Part shown: one piece after another, positions 18,614 through 28,223 of the stretch
Position numbering within the stretch: position 1 is the first letter of the stretch
Layout of the letters: each line of letters begins with the position of its first letter
Assembly: GCF_001898115.1 (NCBI RefSeq)
Contig: NZ_MKSQ01000007.1
Span: 1 to 64,000, forward strand
Origin: Allobosea sp. 67-29
GTDB lineage: Bacteria > Pseudomonadota > Alphaproteobacteria > Rhizobiales > Beijerinckiaceae
Reading direction: 5' to 3'
Length of the DNA stretch: 64,000 nucleotides
The notes under the pieces: generated by a model
What the model was told of the DNA's origin: nothing
Database searches by the model: none
What the model saw: only the letters and a program-made list of their open reading frames with translations
Made by a program: the position numbers and the translations under genes

Positions 18614-19852
18614 ATGAACGCGCTGGCGAAGCCCTATGACGTCCAGGCCATCCGCAAGGATTTCGCGATCCTGAGCCGGGAGGTCTATGGCAAGCCGCTG
18701 GTCTATCTCGACAACGCCGCCTCGGCCCAGAAGCCGGAAGCGGTGATCGAGGCGATGACGCGGCTGATGCGGGAGGACTATGCCAATGTCCATCGCGGCC
18801 TGCACTATCTCGCCAACGCATCGACGGAAGCCTATGAAGCGGCTCGCGAAAGTGCGCGCCGCTTCCTGAACGCGGCGCATCTGGAGGAGATCGTGTTCAC
18901 GCGCTCCTCGACCGGCGCGCTCAATACCGTGGCGTCCTCGCTCGGGCGCCATCTGAAGATCCAGGAAGGCGACGAGATCATCCTCTCGATCCTGGAGCAC
19001 CATTCCAACATCGTGCCCTGGCACTATTGGCGCGAGCGCCATGGCGCCGTGATCAAATGGGCGCCGGTCGACGAGGACGGCAACTTCCTCATCGAAGAAT
19101 TCGAGAAGCTGATCTCGCCGCGCACCAAGGTGGTGTCGCTGACCCAGATGTCGAACGCGATCGGCACGATCATCCCGGTCGCCGAGGTCGCCGCGATCTG
19201 CCGCTCCTATGGCATCCCGCTGGTGGTCGACGGCAGCCAGGGCGCGGTGCATCTGCCGGTCGACGTCCAGGCGTTGGGCTGCGATTTCTATGCCTTCACC
19301 GGCCACAAGACCTATGGGCCGACCGGCTCCGGCATTCTCTGGGGCAAGAAGGAATGGCTCGACAAGCTGCCGCCTTACGAGGGGGGCGGCGAGATGATCG
19401 TCACCGTCAGTGAAGACACTGTCACCTATAACGACCCGCCGCATCGCTTCGAATCCGGCACGCCGGCGATCGTTGAGGCCGTTGGACTGGGCGCCGCGCT
19501 CGACTACATGATGGCGCTCGGCCGCGAGAACATCGCAGCCCACGAGGCCAAGCTCGGCGCCTATGCGATGGAGCGGCTCGGCGAGATGAACTCGATCCGC
19601 ATCTTCGGCAAAGCCAAGGAGAAGGGCGCGATCGTCGCCTTCGAGATGAAGGGCGCCCATGCCCATGATGTCGCGACGGTGATCGACCGCGCCGGTGTCG
19701 CAGTCAGGGCCGGCACCCATTGCGCCATGCCGCTTTTGGCACGATATGGGGTGACATCGACCTGCCGTGCCTCCTTCGGGCTCTACAACACGCTCGAAGA
19801 GGTGGACAAGCTGGTCGATGCCCTGCGGAAGGCCGAGAGCCTGTTCGCCTGA
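18614..19852 (+). CDS. sufS: Cysteine desulfurase SufS
   Basis: Group II PLP-dependent cysteine desulfurase that supplies sulfur to SufB; 412 residues. YLDNAASAQKP at the N-terminus, FTGHKTYGPTGSGILWG with the PLP lysine, and RAGTHCAMPLL with the active-site Cys are all typical of SufS rather than IscS. ATG 18614 is four bases after the tautomerase stop, and GCCTGAACCGATG shows close coupling. No sufE or sufU gene is visible next to it. Confidence 0.96.
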   Translation: MNALAKPYDVQAIRKDFAILSREVYGKPLVYLDNAASAQKPEAVIEAMTRLMREDYANVHRGLHYLANASTEAYEAARESARRFLNAAHLEEIVFTRSSTGALNTVASSLGRHLKIQEGDEIILSILEHHSNIVPWHYWRERHGAVIKWAPVDEDGNFLIEEFEKLISPRTKVVSLTQMSNAIGTIIPVAEVAAICRSYGIPLVVDGSQGAVHLPVDVQALGCDFYAFTGHKTYGPTGSGILWGKKEWLDKLPPYEGGGEMIVTVSEDTVTYNDPPHRFESGTPAIVEAVGLGAALDYMMALGRENIAAHEAKLGAYAMERLGEMNSIRIFGKAKEKGAIVAFEMKGAHAHDVATVIDRAGVAVRAGTHCAMPLLARYGVTSTCRASFGLYNTLEEVDKLVDALRKAESLFA

Positions 19853-19867
19853 CCGGGATTTGAAGAG

Positions 19868-20251
19868 ATGACCGACAGCGTCGCTGACGACCTGAAGCCG
19901 AACGCCCCCGCCATGGGCAAGGGCACTGCGCTGCCGCCGGAAGAGATCGACCGTCTGACGGACGATATCGTGGCCGCCCTCAAGACGGTCTACGACCCCG
20001 AGATTCCCTCCGACATCTACGAACTCGGCCTGATCTACCGCGTCGACATCGCCGACGACCGGCAGGTGACGATCGACATGACCCTGACGGCGCCGGGCTG
20101 CCCCGTGGCGGGCGAGATGCCGGGCTGGGTCGAGAATGCCGTGAGCACGGTCAACGGCATTGCCGGGGTGACGGTCAACATGACCTTCGACCCACCCTGG
20201 GACCAGTCGCGGATGTCCGATGAGGCACGTGTCGCTCTCGACATGTGGTGA
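19868..20251 (+). CDS. sufT: SufT-like MIP18/DUF59 Fe-S maturation protein
   Basis: A 127-residue DUF59 protein. ALKTVYDPEIPSDIYELGLIY is the family hallmark, and TLTAPGCPVAGEMP holds the conserved Cys seen in SufT and MIP18-family members that help deliver clusters to client proteins. It follows sufS by 15 bases and ends the visible operon; an A-type carrier (sufA/erpA) is not present downstream, where a convergent methyltransferase gene follows. Confidence 0.92.
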   Translation: MTDSVADDLKPNAPAMGKGTALPPEEIDRLTDDIVAALKTVYDPEIPSDIYELGLIYRVDIADDRQVTIDMTLTAPGCPVAGEMPGWVENAVSTVNGIAGVTVNMTFDPPWDQSRMSDEARVALDMW

Positions 20252-20360
20252 GACGGCGCCGCTTTCGTCATCGCCATCACCGTGACGACCGCCGTCCCTG
20301 AAGGGGAAGGTCGGTCTTTGCACGCCCCCGGGGCCGTCGCCGGGTATTCGCGATGGTGGC

Positions 20361-21155
20361 TCAGCCGTGCGAGATCACCAGCCGAAGCGAGCCGTGATAG
20401 CTTGGCTGGCGACGCAGTGAGCCGTAGCGCGCATCCCATGCGCCGGAGGCAAGGTCGCTTCGCAGTCGCTCGATCGAGGCGGCGTTCTCCGCAGCATCGA
20501 CGAAGCTCCAGGCCGAACAGGCCAAACGTGCGCCTTCGTCGAGAAAACGCTCGGGACGACCGTAATACGCCTCGTTGAAACCGTCGCGGCACGCGAGCGG
20601 AATGGCGACCGGCACCGTCTCGACGCTGCCGCCGAGCATCCGGCCGATCTGGTCGAGCCGGGGATAACGCTTGGCCTCGGTCGCCAGCACCTTCGGCGCA
20701 TAGTCTGCAAGCCAGAAGGCCTCCACCAGTTCCGGGTCGCAGGACAGGATCACGACGGGCCCGCGTGTCACGCGCCGCATCTCGCGCAGGCCGGCGCCGA
20801 GGTCCTGCCATTGGTGGACGGTAAAGGTCGCCATGGCTGCGTCGAAAGCCTTATCCGGAAAAGGCAGATGCTCCGCCGTCGCATCGATTGCGGCCGCGAT
20901 CCCGGCGGGGCGTTGCGCGCGCATCGAAGCGGAAGGCTCGACGGCCGTGACAGCGCGCTCGCGCGGCTCGTAGGAGCCGGCGCCTGCGCCGACGTTCAGG
21001 ACCGCCGCGGCCGGGCCGAGCGCAGCCGCGATCTGCGCAGCAATCGCAGGCTCCGGCTGGCGATAGGAGGCGTAGCGATGCCCGATCCGGCCGTAATCGG
21101 CGTCACCCGCGCTACCGTCCGCATGCCGCGTCGCGTGACCGTGGCTGCCGTCCAT
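20361..21155 (-). CDS. Class I SAM-dependent methyltransferase
   Basis: A 264-residue methyltransferase with motif I VLNVGAGAGSYEP near residue 49, an acidic motif II region (VEPSASM), and AAMATFTVHQWQDLGAGLREMRRV, which is like the UbiE/ubiquinone-biosynthesis (Methyltransf_11) group. Substrate unknown; a small-molecule substrate is the default guess. Start ATG 21155 follows GAGGGCGGA. It is convergent with the end of the suf operon and divergent from the methionine sulfoxide reductase gene. Confidence 0.85.
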   Translation of the reverse strand: MDGSHGHATRHADGSAGDADYGRIGHRYASYRQPEPAIAAQIAAALGPAAAVLNVGAGAGSYEPRERAVTAVEPSASMRAQRPAGIAAAIDATAEHLPFPDKAFDAAMATFTVHQWQDLGAGLREMRRVTRGPVVILSCDPELVEAFWLADYAPKVLATEAKRYPRLDQIGRMLGGSVETVPVAIPLACRDGFNEAYYGRPERFLDEGARLACSAWSFVDAAENAASIERLRSDLASGAWDARYGSLRRQPSYHGSLRLVISHG

Positions 21156-21308
21156 TCCGCCCTCGCGCTCGCTCGACCGCAAACAGCCGCAAGCCATGCC
21201 CGCATCTCGATGGCACGATTGTGACAAAGACTCCCCGGCCTGCCCCGCGCATGGCGAAGCCGAGCCGAAGGTGTTAGGAAACGGCGACGTTTCCGAGGAC
21301 GCAAGATC

Positions 21309-21821
21309 ATGTTCGAAGCGCGCCACATCGAGACCGGCGACAAGGCGGAGTTCTACCGCGAGCTTGCCCAGCAGCTCGAGGCGCTGCTGCATGGCGAGAC
21401 CGACCCGATCGCCAACGCCGCGAACACAGCGGCTCTGCTGTTCCAGATGATGCCGGACCTGAACTGGGCCGGATTCTACATGATGCGCGAGGGGGAGCTG
21501 GTGCTCGGTCCGTTCCAGGGGCGGCCGGCATGCGTGCGCATCGCGGTCGGCGCGGGGGTCTGCGGCACCGCGGTCGCGCGGCGCAGTGCGATCCTCGTCG
21601 AGGATGTTCATGCCTTTCCCGGACATATCGCCTGCGATGCGGCGTCGCGATCCGAACTGGTCGTCCCGCTGATCGGCTCCGAAGGGGTCATCGGCGTGAT
21701 CGATCTCGACAGTCCATCGGTGGCGCGTTTCGACGAGGCCGATCAGGCCGGCATCGAGCGTGTCGCGGCGATCTACCTCGCAGCATGGGCGCAGGTGCCG
21801 GCGCTGGCCAGGGCCTCGTAG
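21309..21821 (+). CDS. msrC: Free methionine-(R)-sulfoxide reductase, GAF type
   Basis: A 170-residue single GAF-domain enzyme that reduces free methionine-R-sulfoxide. Cys75, Cys85 and Cys109 occur with the same 10 and 24 residue spacing as the three catalytic cysteines of E. coli fRMsr (84, 94, 118), in the contexts RPACVRIA, GAGVCGTA and GHIACDAAS. This distinguishes it from regulatory GAF domains. The next gene on the same strand starts ten bases after the stop, so the two are likely co-transcribed. Confidence 0.93.
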   Translation: MFEARHIETGDKAEFYRELAQQLEALLHGETDPIANAANTAALLFQMMPDLNWAGFYMMREGELVLGPFQGRPACVRIAVGAGVCGTAVARRSAILVEDVHAFPGHIACDAASRSELVVPLIGSEGVIGVIDLDSPSVARFDEADQAGIERVAAIYLAAWAQVPALARAS

Positions 21822-21831
21822 AGGCCGGCCT

Positions 21832-22182
21832 GTGCCTTCGCTCACCCTGCGTATTCAGCTCGATCCCGAAGGCCGCATCGGCCCGGGCAAGATCGAATTG
21901 CTCGAGAATATCGCGGCTCTGGGTTCGATTTCGGCGGCGGGACGGGCGATGGAGATGTCTTATCGGCGCGCCTGGGACCTGGTCGAGGAACTCAACGCGC
22001 TCTTCGGGCAGCCGGTAGTGCAGCGGCAGGTGGGTGGCCGGAATGGTGGGGGAGCCAGCCTGACGCGTCTCGGCGAGGCTCTGGTCAGCCGCTTTCGCGC
22101 CGTCGAGAAGGTCGCGGCCGATGCCGCGGCCGAGCATCTGGCGGCGCTTCAGGCGGAAATCGCGCCGCCTGGCGGCGATTGA
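21832..22182 (+). CDS. ModE-like winged helix-turn-helix regulator, DNA-binding domain only
   Basis: A 116-residue LysR-type winged HTH protein of the ModE N-terminal family: GKIELLENIAALGSISAAGRAMEMSYRRAWDLVEELN is the recognition module. The C-terminal molybdate-binding Di-MOP domains of E. coli ModE are absent, as in many alphaproteobacterial short forms. GTG 21832 is preferred because upstream residues are the msrC shadow. It is the only ModE candidate in the window, whereas a ModE box stands ahead of modA at 44848-44879 and modABC lacks a linked regulator, so I infer it may act there. How a one-domain form senses molybdate is not clear from the sequence. Confidence 0.85.
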   Translation: MPSLTLRIQLDPEGRIGPGKIELLENIAALGSISAAGRAMEMSYRRAWDLVEELNALFGQPVVQRQVGGRNGGGASLTRLGEALVSRFRAVEKVAADAAAEHLAALQAEIAPPGGD

Positions 22183-22291
22183 TGTCGAAGCCGCCGATGG
22201 TTTGCCGCGCACCTCATTGACCGCATGGCCTTCCCCGTCGGACGATCGTCCGCTGCGCGAGCGCGCACGACGATGCCGTTGGAGGTCTTCG

Positions 22292-22570
22292 ATGGAAAGC
22301 TTTGCCGCCACCATGGCCCAGCCGGGCTACGGCTTCTTCATGACCCTGCTGATCGGCCTGATCGCCGGCTGGATCGCCGAAAGACTGACCTCGTCCGACC
22401 ATGGGCTGTTCACCAACATGCTGGTCGGCGTAGCCGGGTCCTTCGTCGGGGCCAAGATCGCGGAATTGCTCGATGTTCCGGTTTTCGGCTTCTGGCGCAC
22501 GTTGACGGCCGCGGTGGCCGGGGCCGTCGTCATCATCGTGATCTGGAACGCGGCGCGCGGGCGCGGCTGA
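22292..22570 (+). CDS. GlsB/YeaQ/YmgE-type small membrane protein (transglycosylase-associated)
   Basis: A 92-residue integral membrane protein with three hydrophobic segments: GFFMTLLIGLIAGWIAE, NMLVGVAGSFVGAKIA with its glycine-rich small-residue face, and AAVAGAVVIIVIWNA. This is the layout of the GlsB/YeaQ/YmgE family, often stress-induced; the molecular function is unknown. GGAGG at 22281 fixes the start at ATG 22292. Confidence 0.85.
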   Translation: MESFAATMAQPGYGFFMTLLIGLIAGWIAERLTSSDHGLFTNMLVGVAGSFVGAKIAELLDVPVFGFWRTLTAAVAGAVVIIVIWNAARGRG

Positions 22571-22667
22571 CGGGTGCGGCGGCCTTGCAGTTGCGGGACC
22601 GGACTTTGGGGATTAGCTAAGGGGGGCCGGCCGAGCCGGCTCCTGCTGTCGAAGCCCGGACCCTGAT

Positions 22668-23693
22668 ATGGCGCTTGTTCTCGACCTGCTGAACCGCGAT
22701 CCGCGGCCCAATGCCGGCAATCCGAAGTCCGCATCGGGCCAGCCCGCGGCGGAGCTGCGCCATCCCGAGAAGCAGAAGCGGCCGGAAAACCCGATCCTGC
22801 GCAAGCCGGACTGGATTCGCGTCAAGGCACCAGGCTCGCCGAAATGGGCCGAGACGCAGAAGATCGTGAAGGCCGAGAAGCTGGTGACGGTCTGCGAGGA
22901 GGCCGGTTGCCCGAACATCGGCGAGTGCTGGGAAAAGAAGCACGCCACCTTCATGATCATGGGCGACACCTGCACGCGCGCCTGCGCCTTCTGCAACGTC
23001 AAGACCGGGGTGCCGCAGCCGCTCGATCTGGAAGAGCCGCGGAAGGTGGCCGACGCCGTCGCCAAGCTCGGGCTCGAGCATGTCGTCATCACCTCGGTCG
23101 ACCGCGACGACCTGAAGGACGGCGGCGCTGAGCATTTCGCCAACGTCATCCGTGCGATCCGCAAGGCGTCGCCGGGCACGACCATCGAGATCCTGACGCC
23201 CGATTTCCTGCGCAAGCCGGGCGCGCTCGAGGTGGTCGTGGCGGCCAAGCCGGACGTTTTCAACCACAATCTCGAAACCGTTCCGGGCAAGTACCTCAAG
23301 GTGCGGCCAGGCGCGCGTTATTTCCATTCGCTCAGGCTGCTGCAGCGGGTGAAGGAGCTCGACCCGACCATCTTCACCAAGTCCGGCATCATGGTTGGCC
23401 TAGGCGAGGAGCGGAACGAGGTGCTCCAGCTGATGGACGACCTGCGCTCGGCGGAGGTCGACTTCATGACCATCGGCCAGTACCTGGCGCCCTCGCGCAA
23501 GCATCACGCGGTCATCCGCTTCGTTACGCCCGACGAGTTCAAGAGCTTCGAGACCATCGCCTACGCCAAGGGCTTTCTGATGGTGTCCTCGACGCCGCTG
23601 ACCCGCTCCTCGCACCATGCCGGCGAAGATTTCGCCCGGCTGCGTGCCGCGCGCGATGCCCAGATCGGGATCGGCCACAATAGCCGCGGCTGA
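22668..23693 (+). CDS. lipA: Lipoyl synthase
   Basis: Radical SAM enzyme that inserts two sulfurs into the octanoyl group on E2 and H domains; 341 residues. The auxiliary cluster cysteines occur in [13 protein letters not shown], the radical SAM cysteines in [10 protein letters not shown], and the RSSHHA segment near the C-terminus supplies the serine ligand of the auxiliary cluster. It depends on Fe-S supply, and the suf operon lies 2.4 kb upstream. The COQ10-like gene follows 12 bases after the stop. Confidence 0.97.
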   Translation: MALVLDLLNRDPRPNAGNPKSASGQPAAELRHPEKQKRPENPILRKPDWIRVKAPGSPKWAETQKIVKAEKLVTVCEEAGCPNIGECWEKKHATFMIMGDTCTRACAFCNVKTGVPQPLDLEEPRKVADAVAKLGLEHVVITSVDRDDLKDGGAEHFANVIRAIRKASPGTTIEILTPDFLRKPGALEVVVAAKPDVFNHNLETVPGKYLKVRPGARYFHSLRLLQRVKELDPTIFTKSGIMVGLGEERNEVLQLMDDLRSAEVDFMTIGQYLAPSRKHHAVIRFVTPDEFKSFETIAYAKGFLMVSSTPLTRSSHHAGEDFARLRAARDAQIGIGHNSRG

Positions 23694-23705
23694 GGCGCAT
23701 CCGCG

Positions 23706-24179
23706 ATGCCGATGTTCAACAGCACGCGCCGGGTGAAGCATTCACCCGAGCAGATGTTCGCGCTGGTAGCGGATGTCGAGAAATACCCGCAGTTCCTGCC
23801 GCTGTGCGAGGGCCTGGTCGTGCGGCGACGCACGCGGCGCGAGGGCGGCGGCGAGGTGCTCGTCGCCGATATGACGGTCGGCTACAAGGCGATCCGCGAA
23901 ACCTTCACCAGCCGCGTCACACTCGATCCCGCGAATCTGAAGATCCTCGTGGAATATGTCGACGGACCGTTCCGTCACCTGGAGAATCGTTGGACCTTCA
24001 GGCCGCATGAGGCGGGCTGCGAGGTCGGCTTTTTCATCTCCTACGATTTCGCCAGCCGCATGCTCGGCATGCTGATGGGTGCGATGTTCGACAAGGCCTT
24101 TCGCAAGTTCTCGGAGGCCTTCGAGCGCCGGGCGGATCTGGTCTATGGGCGCGGTGGTGCGCCGGCGCTGGGCATCTGA
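23706..24179 (+). CDS. COQ10/RatA-like START-domain protein (coenzyme Q-binding)
   Basis: A 157-residue START/polyketide-cyclase-fold protein. SPEQMFALVADVEKYPQFLPLCEG, VGYKAIRETFTSRV and FFISYDFASRMLGMLMGAMFDKAF are signature segments of the Coq10 family, which binds ubiquinone and supports respiration. Database labels such as RatA toxin are inherited from E. coli; the alphaproteobacterial protein is better seen as the Coq10 orthologue. It is close behind lipA, a common arrangement in this order. Confidence 0.88.
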   Translation: MPMFNSTRRVKHSPEQMFALVADVEKYPQFLPLCEGLVVRRRTRREGGGEVLVADMTVGYKAIRETFTSRVTLDPANLKILVEYVDGPFRHLENRWTFRPHEAGCEVGFFISYDFASRMLGMLMGAMFDKAFRKFSEAFERRADLVYGRGGAPALGI

Positions 24180-24183
24180 GGCA

Positions 24184-24687
24184 TCACGGGCCGGTCAGCA
24201 CGGTCTCGCGCAGCAGGTCGAGCGCTTCGAGCACGCTGAGCCGGCGGATCTCGTCGCGGGAGCGTTCGCCGAAGCGGCGCTCGCGATGACGGGTGCCGGA
24301 GGGGCCGGCGCAGGCGAAATGCACGAGGCCGACGGGCTTCTCGACACTGCCCCCGCCCGGTCCGGCGACCCCGGTGATCGAGACCGCGAAGGTCGCATTG
24401 AGGCGCCCGCGGCCGCCCTCCGCCATGGCGCGAGCGACGGGCTCGCTGACGGCGCCGTGGCGCGCGATCATCTCGACGGGCACGCCGGCGAGGGCGGCCT
24501 TGGCCTCGTTGGCATAGGTTATCAGGCCACCCTGGACCATGGACGAGGAGCCGGCGACGGTCGTCAGGGCTCCGCAGACGAGGCCGCCTGTGCAGGATTC
24601 GACGGTGGCGACCGTGAAGCCGCGCTCCTTGCTCATGTTGAGCAACTCGGCGGCCAGCGAGCGGATGTCGAGGTCGAACATCGTCAT
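24184..24687 (-). CDS. CinA-family nicotinamide-nucleotide amidohydrolase
   Basis: A 167-residue CinA C-terminal domain protein (PncC type) that deamidates NMN to nicotinate mononucleotide. [13 protein letters not shown] near residue 27, [11 protein letters not shown], and [11 protein letters not shown] near 105 form the active-site loops. Its ATG overlaps the ispDF stop (ATGA), so it is translated from the same message. The free-standing single-domain form, not the two-domain CinA, is usual in Hyphomicrobiales. Confidence 0.92.
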   Translation of the reverse strand: MTMFDLDIRSLAAELLNMSKERGFTVATVESCTGGLVCGALTTVAGSSSMVQGGLITYANEAKAALAGVPVEMIARHGAVSEPVARAMAEGGRGRLNATFAVSITGVAGPGGGSVEKPVGLVHFACAGPSGTRHRERRFGERSRDEIRRLSVLEALDLLRETVLTGP

Positions 24688-25886
24688 TCCTCCTCGGGCA
24701 GGCGGATCGTCGCGGTGGCCAGGGCAGCAAGCCCTTCGCGCCGCCCGGTAAAGCCCATGCGCTCCGACGTCGTGGCCTTGATCGCCACGCGCTGCGGAGC
24801 GATGGCGGCGGCGGCGGCAATGGCGGCCCGCATGGCTTCGCGATGCGGGCCCACCTTCGGCGCTTCGCAGACGATGGTGAGATCGAGATGGTCGATGCGC
24901 CCGCCGCGCACGCGCACGCGTTCGGCCGCGAAGGCGAGGAACTGTGCCGAGCGCGCCCCGCGCCATTGCGGGTCGCTCGGCGGAAAATGGCTGCCGATGT
25001 CGCCGTCGGCGAGCGCGCCGAGCAGCGCGTCTGTCAGGGCATGCAGGGCGACGTCGCCGTCCGAATGGGCCGTGACGCCGCGCTCGTGCTCGATCCGCAC
25101 GCCGCCCAGCCAGACATGATCGCCGGGGCCGAAGGCGTGGACATCGTAGCCCGTGCCGACCCGCGTGACGAGTTGCACGGCAGGCTGCCGGCCCGTCCGG
25201 AGAAAATCCTCCGGGTGGGTCAGCTTGGTATTGGCGGGGTCGCCGGGAAAGGTCGCGACGGCGTGACCGGCCCATTCCATGATCGCGGCGTCATCGGTGA
25301 AGCCATCCAGCGCGGCGGCCTCCGCGGCGTCGTGGGCGGCAAGCAGGGGGGCGAGCCGGAAGGCTTGCGGCGTCTGTACGCTGACGAGCCGGTCGCGCGG
25401 CGGCGTCTCGATAATATGCCCGCTGTCATCTGTTCGCTTGATCGTGTCGGTGACGGGAAGTGCCGGGACGGCGGCGACCTCGCCCGCTGCCAGCGCCTGC
25501 ACGGCGCCGCCGATCTGGGCCGGCGAGACGAACGGGCGTGCTGCGTCATGGACCAGAACGATGCCCCTGAAGCCGTCCCGCGCCAGCGCGCGCAGGCCGA
25601 GCCGCACCGATGCCTGCCGTGTCGCGCCGCCCGTGACGGGGCGCGCGAGGCGGGTCGCGTCGAGGCCCTCGACCGCATCGGCGTAGCGCTGCTCGTCGCC
25701 CTCGCCGATGACGACGGCGACCCTGTCGATCGCGGCATCCGCCAGGAACGGCATCAGCGCACGGGCCAGGACGGGCCGCCCTTCCACCAGCCGATACTGC
25801 TTCGGCCGGTCTCCGCCGGCGCGCAGGCCGCGTCCCGCGGCGACGATGAGGGCGGCAACGGCGGAGGTTTCGATCGAGCCCGACAC
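24684..25886 (-). CDS. ispDF: Bifunctional IspD/IspF enzyme of the MEP isoprenoid pathway
   Basis: A 400-residue fusion that catalyses two non-consecutive MEP steps: cytidylyl transfer to methylerythritol phosphate (IspD, about residues 8-230) and cyclisation to the 2,4-cyclodiphosphate (IspF, about 240-398). IspD motifs [10 protein letters not shown] and DRPKQY and HDAARPFV are present; IspF shows [14 protein letters not shown] and [11 protein letters not shown] with zinc ligands, then [11 protein letters not shown] 25886 is favoured over a TTG ten codons upstream because AGGATCAGGG lies just before it. The fusion is normal for alphaproteobacteria. Confidence 0.94.
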   Translation of the reverse strand: MSGSIETSAVAALIVAAGRGLRAGGDRPKQYRLVEGRPVLARALMPFLADAAIDRVAVVIGEGDEQRYADAVEGLDATRLARPVTGGATRQASVRLGLRALARDGFRGIVLVHDAARPFVSPAQIGGAVQALAAGEVAAVPALPVTDTIKRTDDSGHIIETPPRDRLVSVQTPQAFRLAPLLAAHDAAEAAALDGFTDDAAIMEWAGHAVATFPGDPANTKLTHPEDFLRTGRQPAVQLVTRVGTGYDVHAFGPGDHVWLGGVRIEHERGVTAHSDGDVALHALTDALLGALADGDIGSHFPPSDPQWRGARSAQFLAFAAERVRVRGGRIDHLDLTIVCEAPKVGPHREAMRAAIAAAAAIAPQRVAIKATTSERMGFTGRREGLAALATATIRLPEEE

Positions 25887-26058
25887 GATCCCTGATCCTG
25901 GCTGGAAGAACGGCAATCGGCAAAAGCCATAGCCAATTCCGCTCCGCTCGGGCAGGGGGTGCGTCGATGTTGCATTGCGGTATCAACCTGAAGGTACTTG
26001 CGCACTCGCAGCATTGTCCAATAAATATGCATCCCAGAGATTGCCTCAAAAGCAGGCT

Positions 26059-27054
26059 GTGAGTTTGTTGCAGATCGCCGGTATTCCGATTCAGTCCCGC
26101 GCGTTCCTCGCGCCGATGTCGGGGGTGACCGATATCGTCATGCGCCGCATTGCCGGGCGTTTCCGCGCCGGCGTCGTCGTCTCCGAGATGGTGGCGTCGG
26201 ACGAGTTCGTGCGTGGCAGCGAGGAGGCCCGGATTCGCGCCGAGGGGGAGGGCGTATCCCCTCATGTCGTGCAACTGGCCGGTTGCGATCCGCACTGGCT
26301 CGGCGAGGCCGCAAGGCTGGCAGAGGCCAACGGCGCGGCCATCGTCGACATCAATATGGGGTGCCCCGCCAAGAAGGTGACCGGCGGCTGGGCCGGTTCG
26401 GCGCTGATGCGGGATCTCGACCATGCGGTCGGCCTGGTCGAAGCCGCGGTCGCGGCCGTGACCATCCCGGTGACGGTGAAGATGCGCCTCGGCTGGGACG
26501 ATGCCACGAGAAACGCGCCCGAGCTGGCGCGCCGCGCCGTCGCCGCGGGTGCGCGGCTGATCACCGTGCATGGCCGCACCCGGCAGCAGTTCTACAAGGG
26601 CACCGCGGACTGGCGCGCAATCGCCCAGGTGAGGGCGGCGGGCGATTTCCCGCTTGTGGCCAACGGCGACATCCACGACGTCGCGGACGCGCGAGCCTGC
26701 CTTGCGCAGTCGGGCGCCGATTTCGTCATGATCGGCCGTGCCGCGCTCGGGCGCCCCTGGCTGGTCGGCGCCATCGGTGCGGGAATCGAGGAGGCGCCGC
26801 AGATGCCGGTGACGCTCGCCGACAAGCTGGCGATGGCGCGCGAGCACTACGAAGGGCTTCTGGCCTTGATGGGCGTGGCCCATGGCGTCCGCCACGCCCG
26901 CAAGCATCTGGCTGCCTATGCGGACGATGCTCTGGCGGATGGCTGCGAGGCGGATCCGGAGCGGCGACGCATTCTTCTGACATCGGAGAACCCACGGCAG
27001 GTCGTGGAAGCCCTGACGGGCCTTTTCTCCACGCAGCGTCGCGAAGCGGCCTGA
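26059..27054 (+). CDS. dusB: tRNA-dihydrouridine synthase (DusB/NifR3)
   Basis: FMN enzyme that reduces uridines in the D-loop of tRNA; 331 residues. LAPMSGVTD at the N-terminus, [11 protein letters not shown] with the catalytic Cys, [11 protein letters not shown] and [10 protein letters not shown] (FMN phosphate) are intact. GTG 26059 with AGCAGG upstream is preferred over a TTG at 25975. It heads the classic nifR3-ntrB-ntrC cluster, and the ntrB start is 20 bases downstream. It is divergent from ispDF. Confidence 0.93.
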   Translation: MSLLQIAGIPIQSRAFLAPMSGVTDIVMRRIAGRFRAGVVVSEMVASDEFVRGSEEARIRAEGEGVSPHVVQLAGCDPHWLGEAARLAEANGAAIVDINMGCPAKKVTGGWAGSALMRDLDHAVGLVEAAVAAVTIPVTVKMRLGWDDATRNAPELARRAVAAGARLITVHGRTRQQFYKGTADWRAIAQVRAAGDFPLVANGDIHDVADARACLAQSGADFVMIGRAALGRPWLVGAIGAGIEEAPQMPVTLADKLAMAREHYEGLLALMGVAHGVRHARKHLAAYADDALADGCEADPERRRILLTSENPRQVVEALTGLFSTQRREAA

Positions 27055-27074
27055 ACGGCTCGAAGGGGAAGACA

Positions 27075-28208
27075 GTGACCCTCGTCGAAAAGCGCATCCG
27101 GGAACAGGCCCGCTACATGCTGGACCCCCTCGAATTGCAGGCGCTCAACGTCCTGCCCATGCCTGTGCTCGTCGTCGGCGACGAGCACGGCATTCTCTAC
27201 GCCAACATGGCCGCCGAGGATTTCTTCCAGTCCAGCGTGGCGCTTCTCAAGCGCCAGAGCCTCGACGACCTGATCCCTTTCGGTTCCCCGGTGCTGGCGC
27301 TGGTCGAGGAGGTCAATCGCCGCGGCGCCAGCGTCAGCGAGTATCGGCTCGATCTCAGCTCGCCCCGTCTCGGCGTCGAGCGCATCGTCGATGTCTTTGC
27401 CTCGCCCTTGCCCGGACAGCACGATGCCGTCGTCCTGATGCTGCAAGAACGAACAATTGCTGAAAAAATGGACAGGCAACTGACGCATCGTGGGGCAGCG
27501 CGGTCGATCACGGCGCTGGGCGCGATGCTCGCCCACGAGATCAAGAATCCGCTCTCGGGGATCAGGGGCGCAGCCCAATTGCTCGAGGGCTCGATCTCGG
27601 ACGCCGACAGGATGCTGACCCAGCTGATCTGCGACGAGACCGACCGGATCGTGAAACTCGTCGAGCGCGTCGAGCTGTTCGGCGATGAGCGCCCGAGCGA
27701 GCGCGACGCGGTCAATGTTCACGACGTGCTTGATCACGTGAAGCGCCTGGCGCAATCCGGCTTCGCCCGGCACATTCGCTTCAGCGAGATCTATGATCCG
27801 TCGCTGCCACCGGTTGCGGGCAACCGCGACCAGCTCGTCCAGGTTCTGCTCAATCTGGTGAAGAACGCCGCCGAAGCGGTTGGCGAACAAGCGATCGACG
27901 GCGAGATCACCTTGTCGACGGCCTATCGCCCGGGCATCCGCATGCAGGTCCCGGGTTCGCAGGACCGCATCGCGCTGCCGCTGGAAATCGTCGTGCGCGA
28001 CAACGGGCCCGGCGTGCCGCCGGACCTGCTTCAGCACCTCTTCGATCCCTTTGTCACGACCAAGGCCCAGGGAAGTGGCCTTGGACTTGCACTCGTCGCC
28101 AAGGTGATCGGGGATCACGGCGGCATCGTCGAATGCGAGTCCGTTCCTCGCCGCACCAGTTTCAGAATCCTCCTGCCCCTGCACCAGCGCCAGGGACAGG
28201 CAACGTAA
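27075..28208 (+). CDS. ntrB: Nitrogen sensor histidine kinase NtrB (GlnL)
   Basis: Cytoplasmic histidine kinase that phosphorylates or dephosphorylates NtrC according to PII status; 377 residues. PAS-like sensor (about 20-130), HisKA with [13 protein letters not shown] (phospho-acceptor His154), then the ATPase domain with [10 protein letters not shown] (N box), DNGPGVP (G1), FDPFVTTK (F) and GSGLGLALV (G2). The GTG start at 27075 is preceded by AAGGGGAAG. No membrane segments, as expected. Confidence 0.95.
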   Translation: MTLVEKRIREQARYMLDPLELQALNVLPMPVLVVGDEHGILYANMAAEDFFQSSVALLKRQSLDDLIPFGSPVLALVEEVNRRGASVSEYRLDLSSPRLGVERIVDVFASPLPGQHDAVVLMLQERTIAEKMDRQLTHRGAARSITALGAMLAHEIKNPLSGIRGAAQLLEGSISDADRMLTQLICDETDRIVKLVERVELFGDERPSERDAVNVHDVLDHVKRLAQSGFARHIRFSEIYDPSLPPVAGNRDQLVQVLLNLVKNAAEAVGEQAIDGEITLSTAYRPGIRMQVPGSQDRIALPLEIVVRDNGPGVPPDLLQHLFDPFVTTKAQGSGLGLALVAKVIGDHGGIVECESVPRRTSFRILLPLHQRQGQAT

Positions 28209-28223
28209 GGCCGACGCGAAGAC

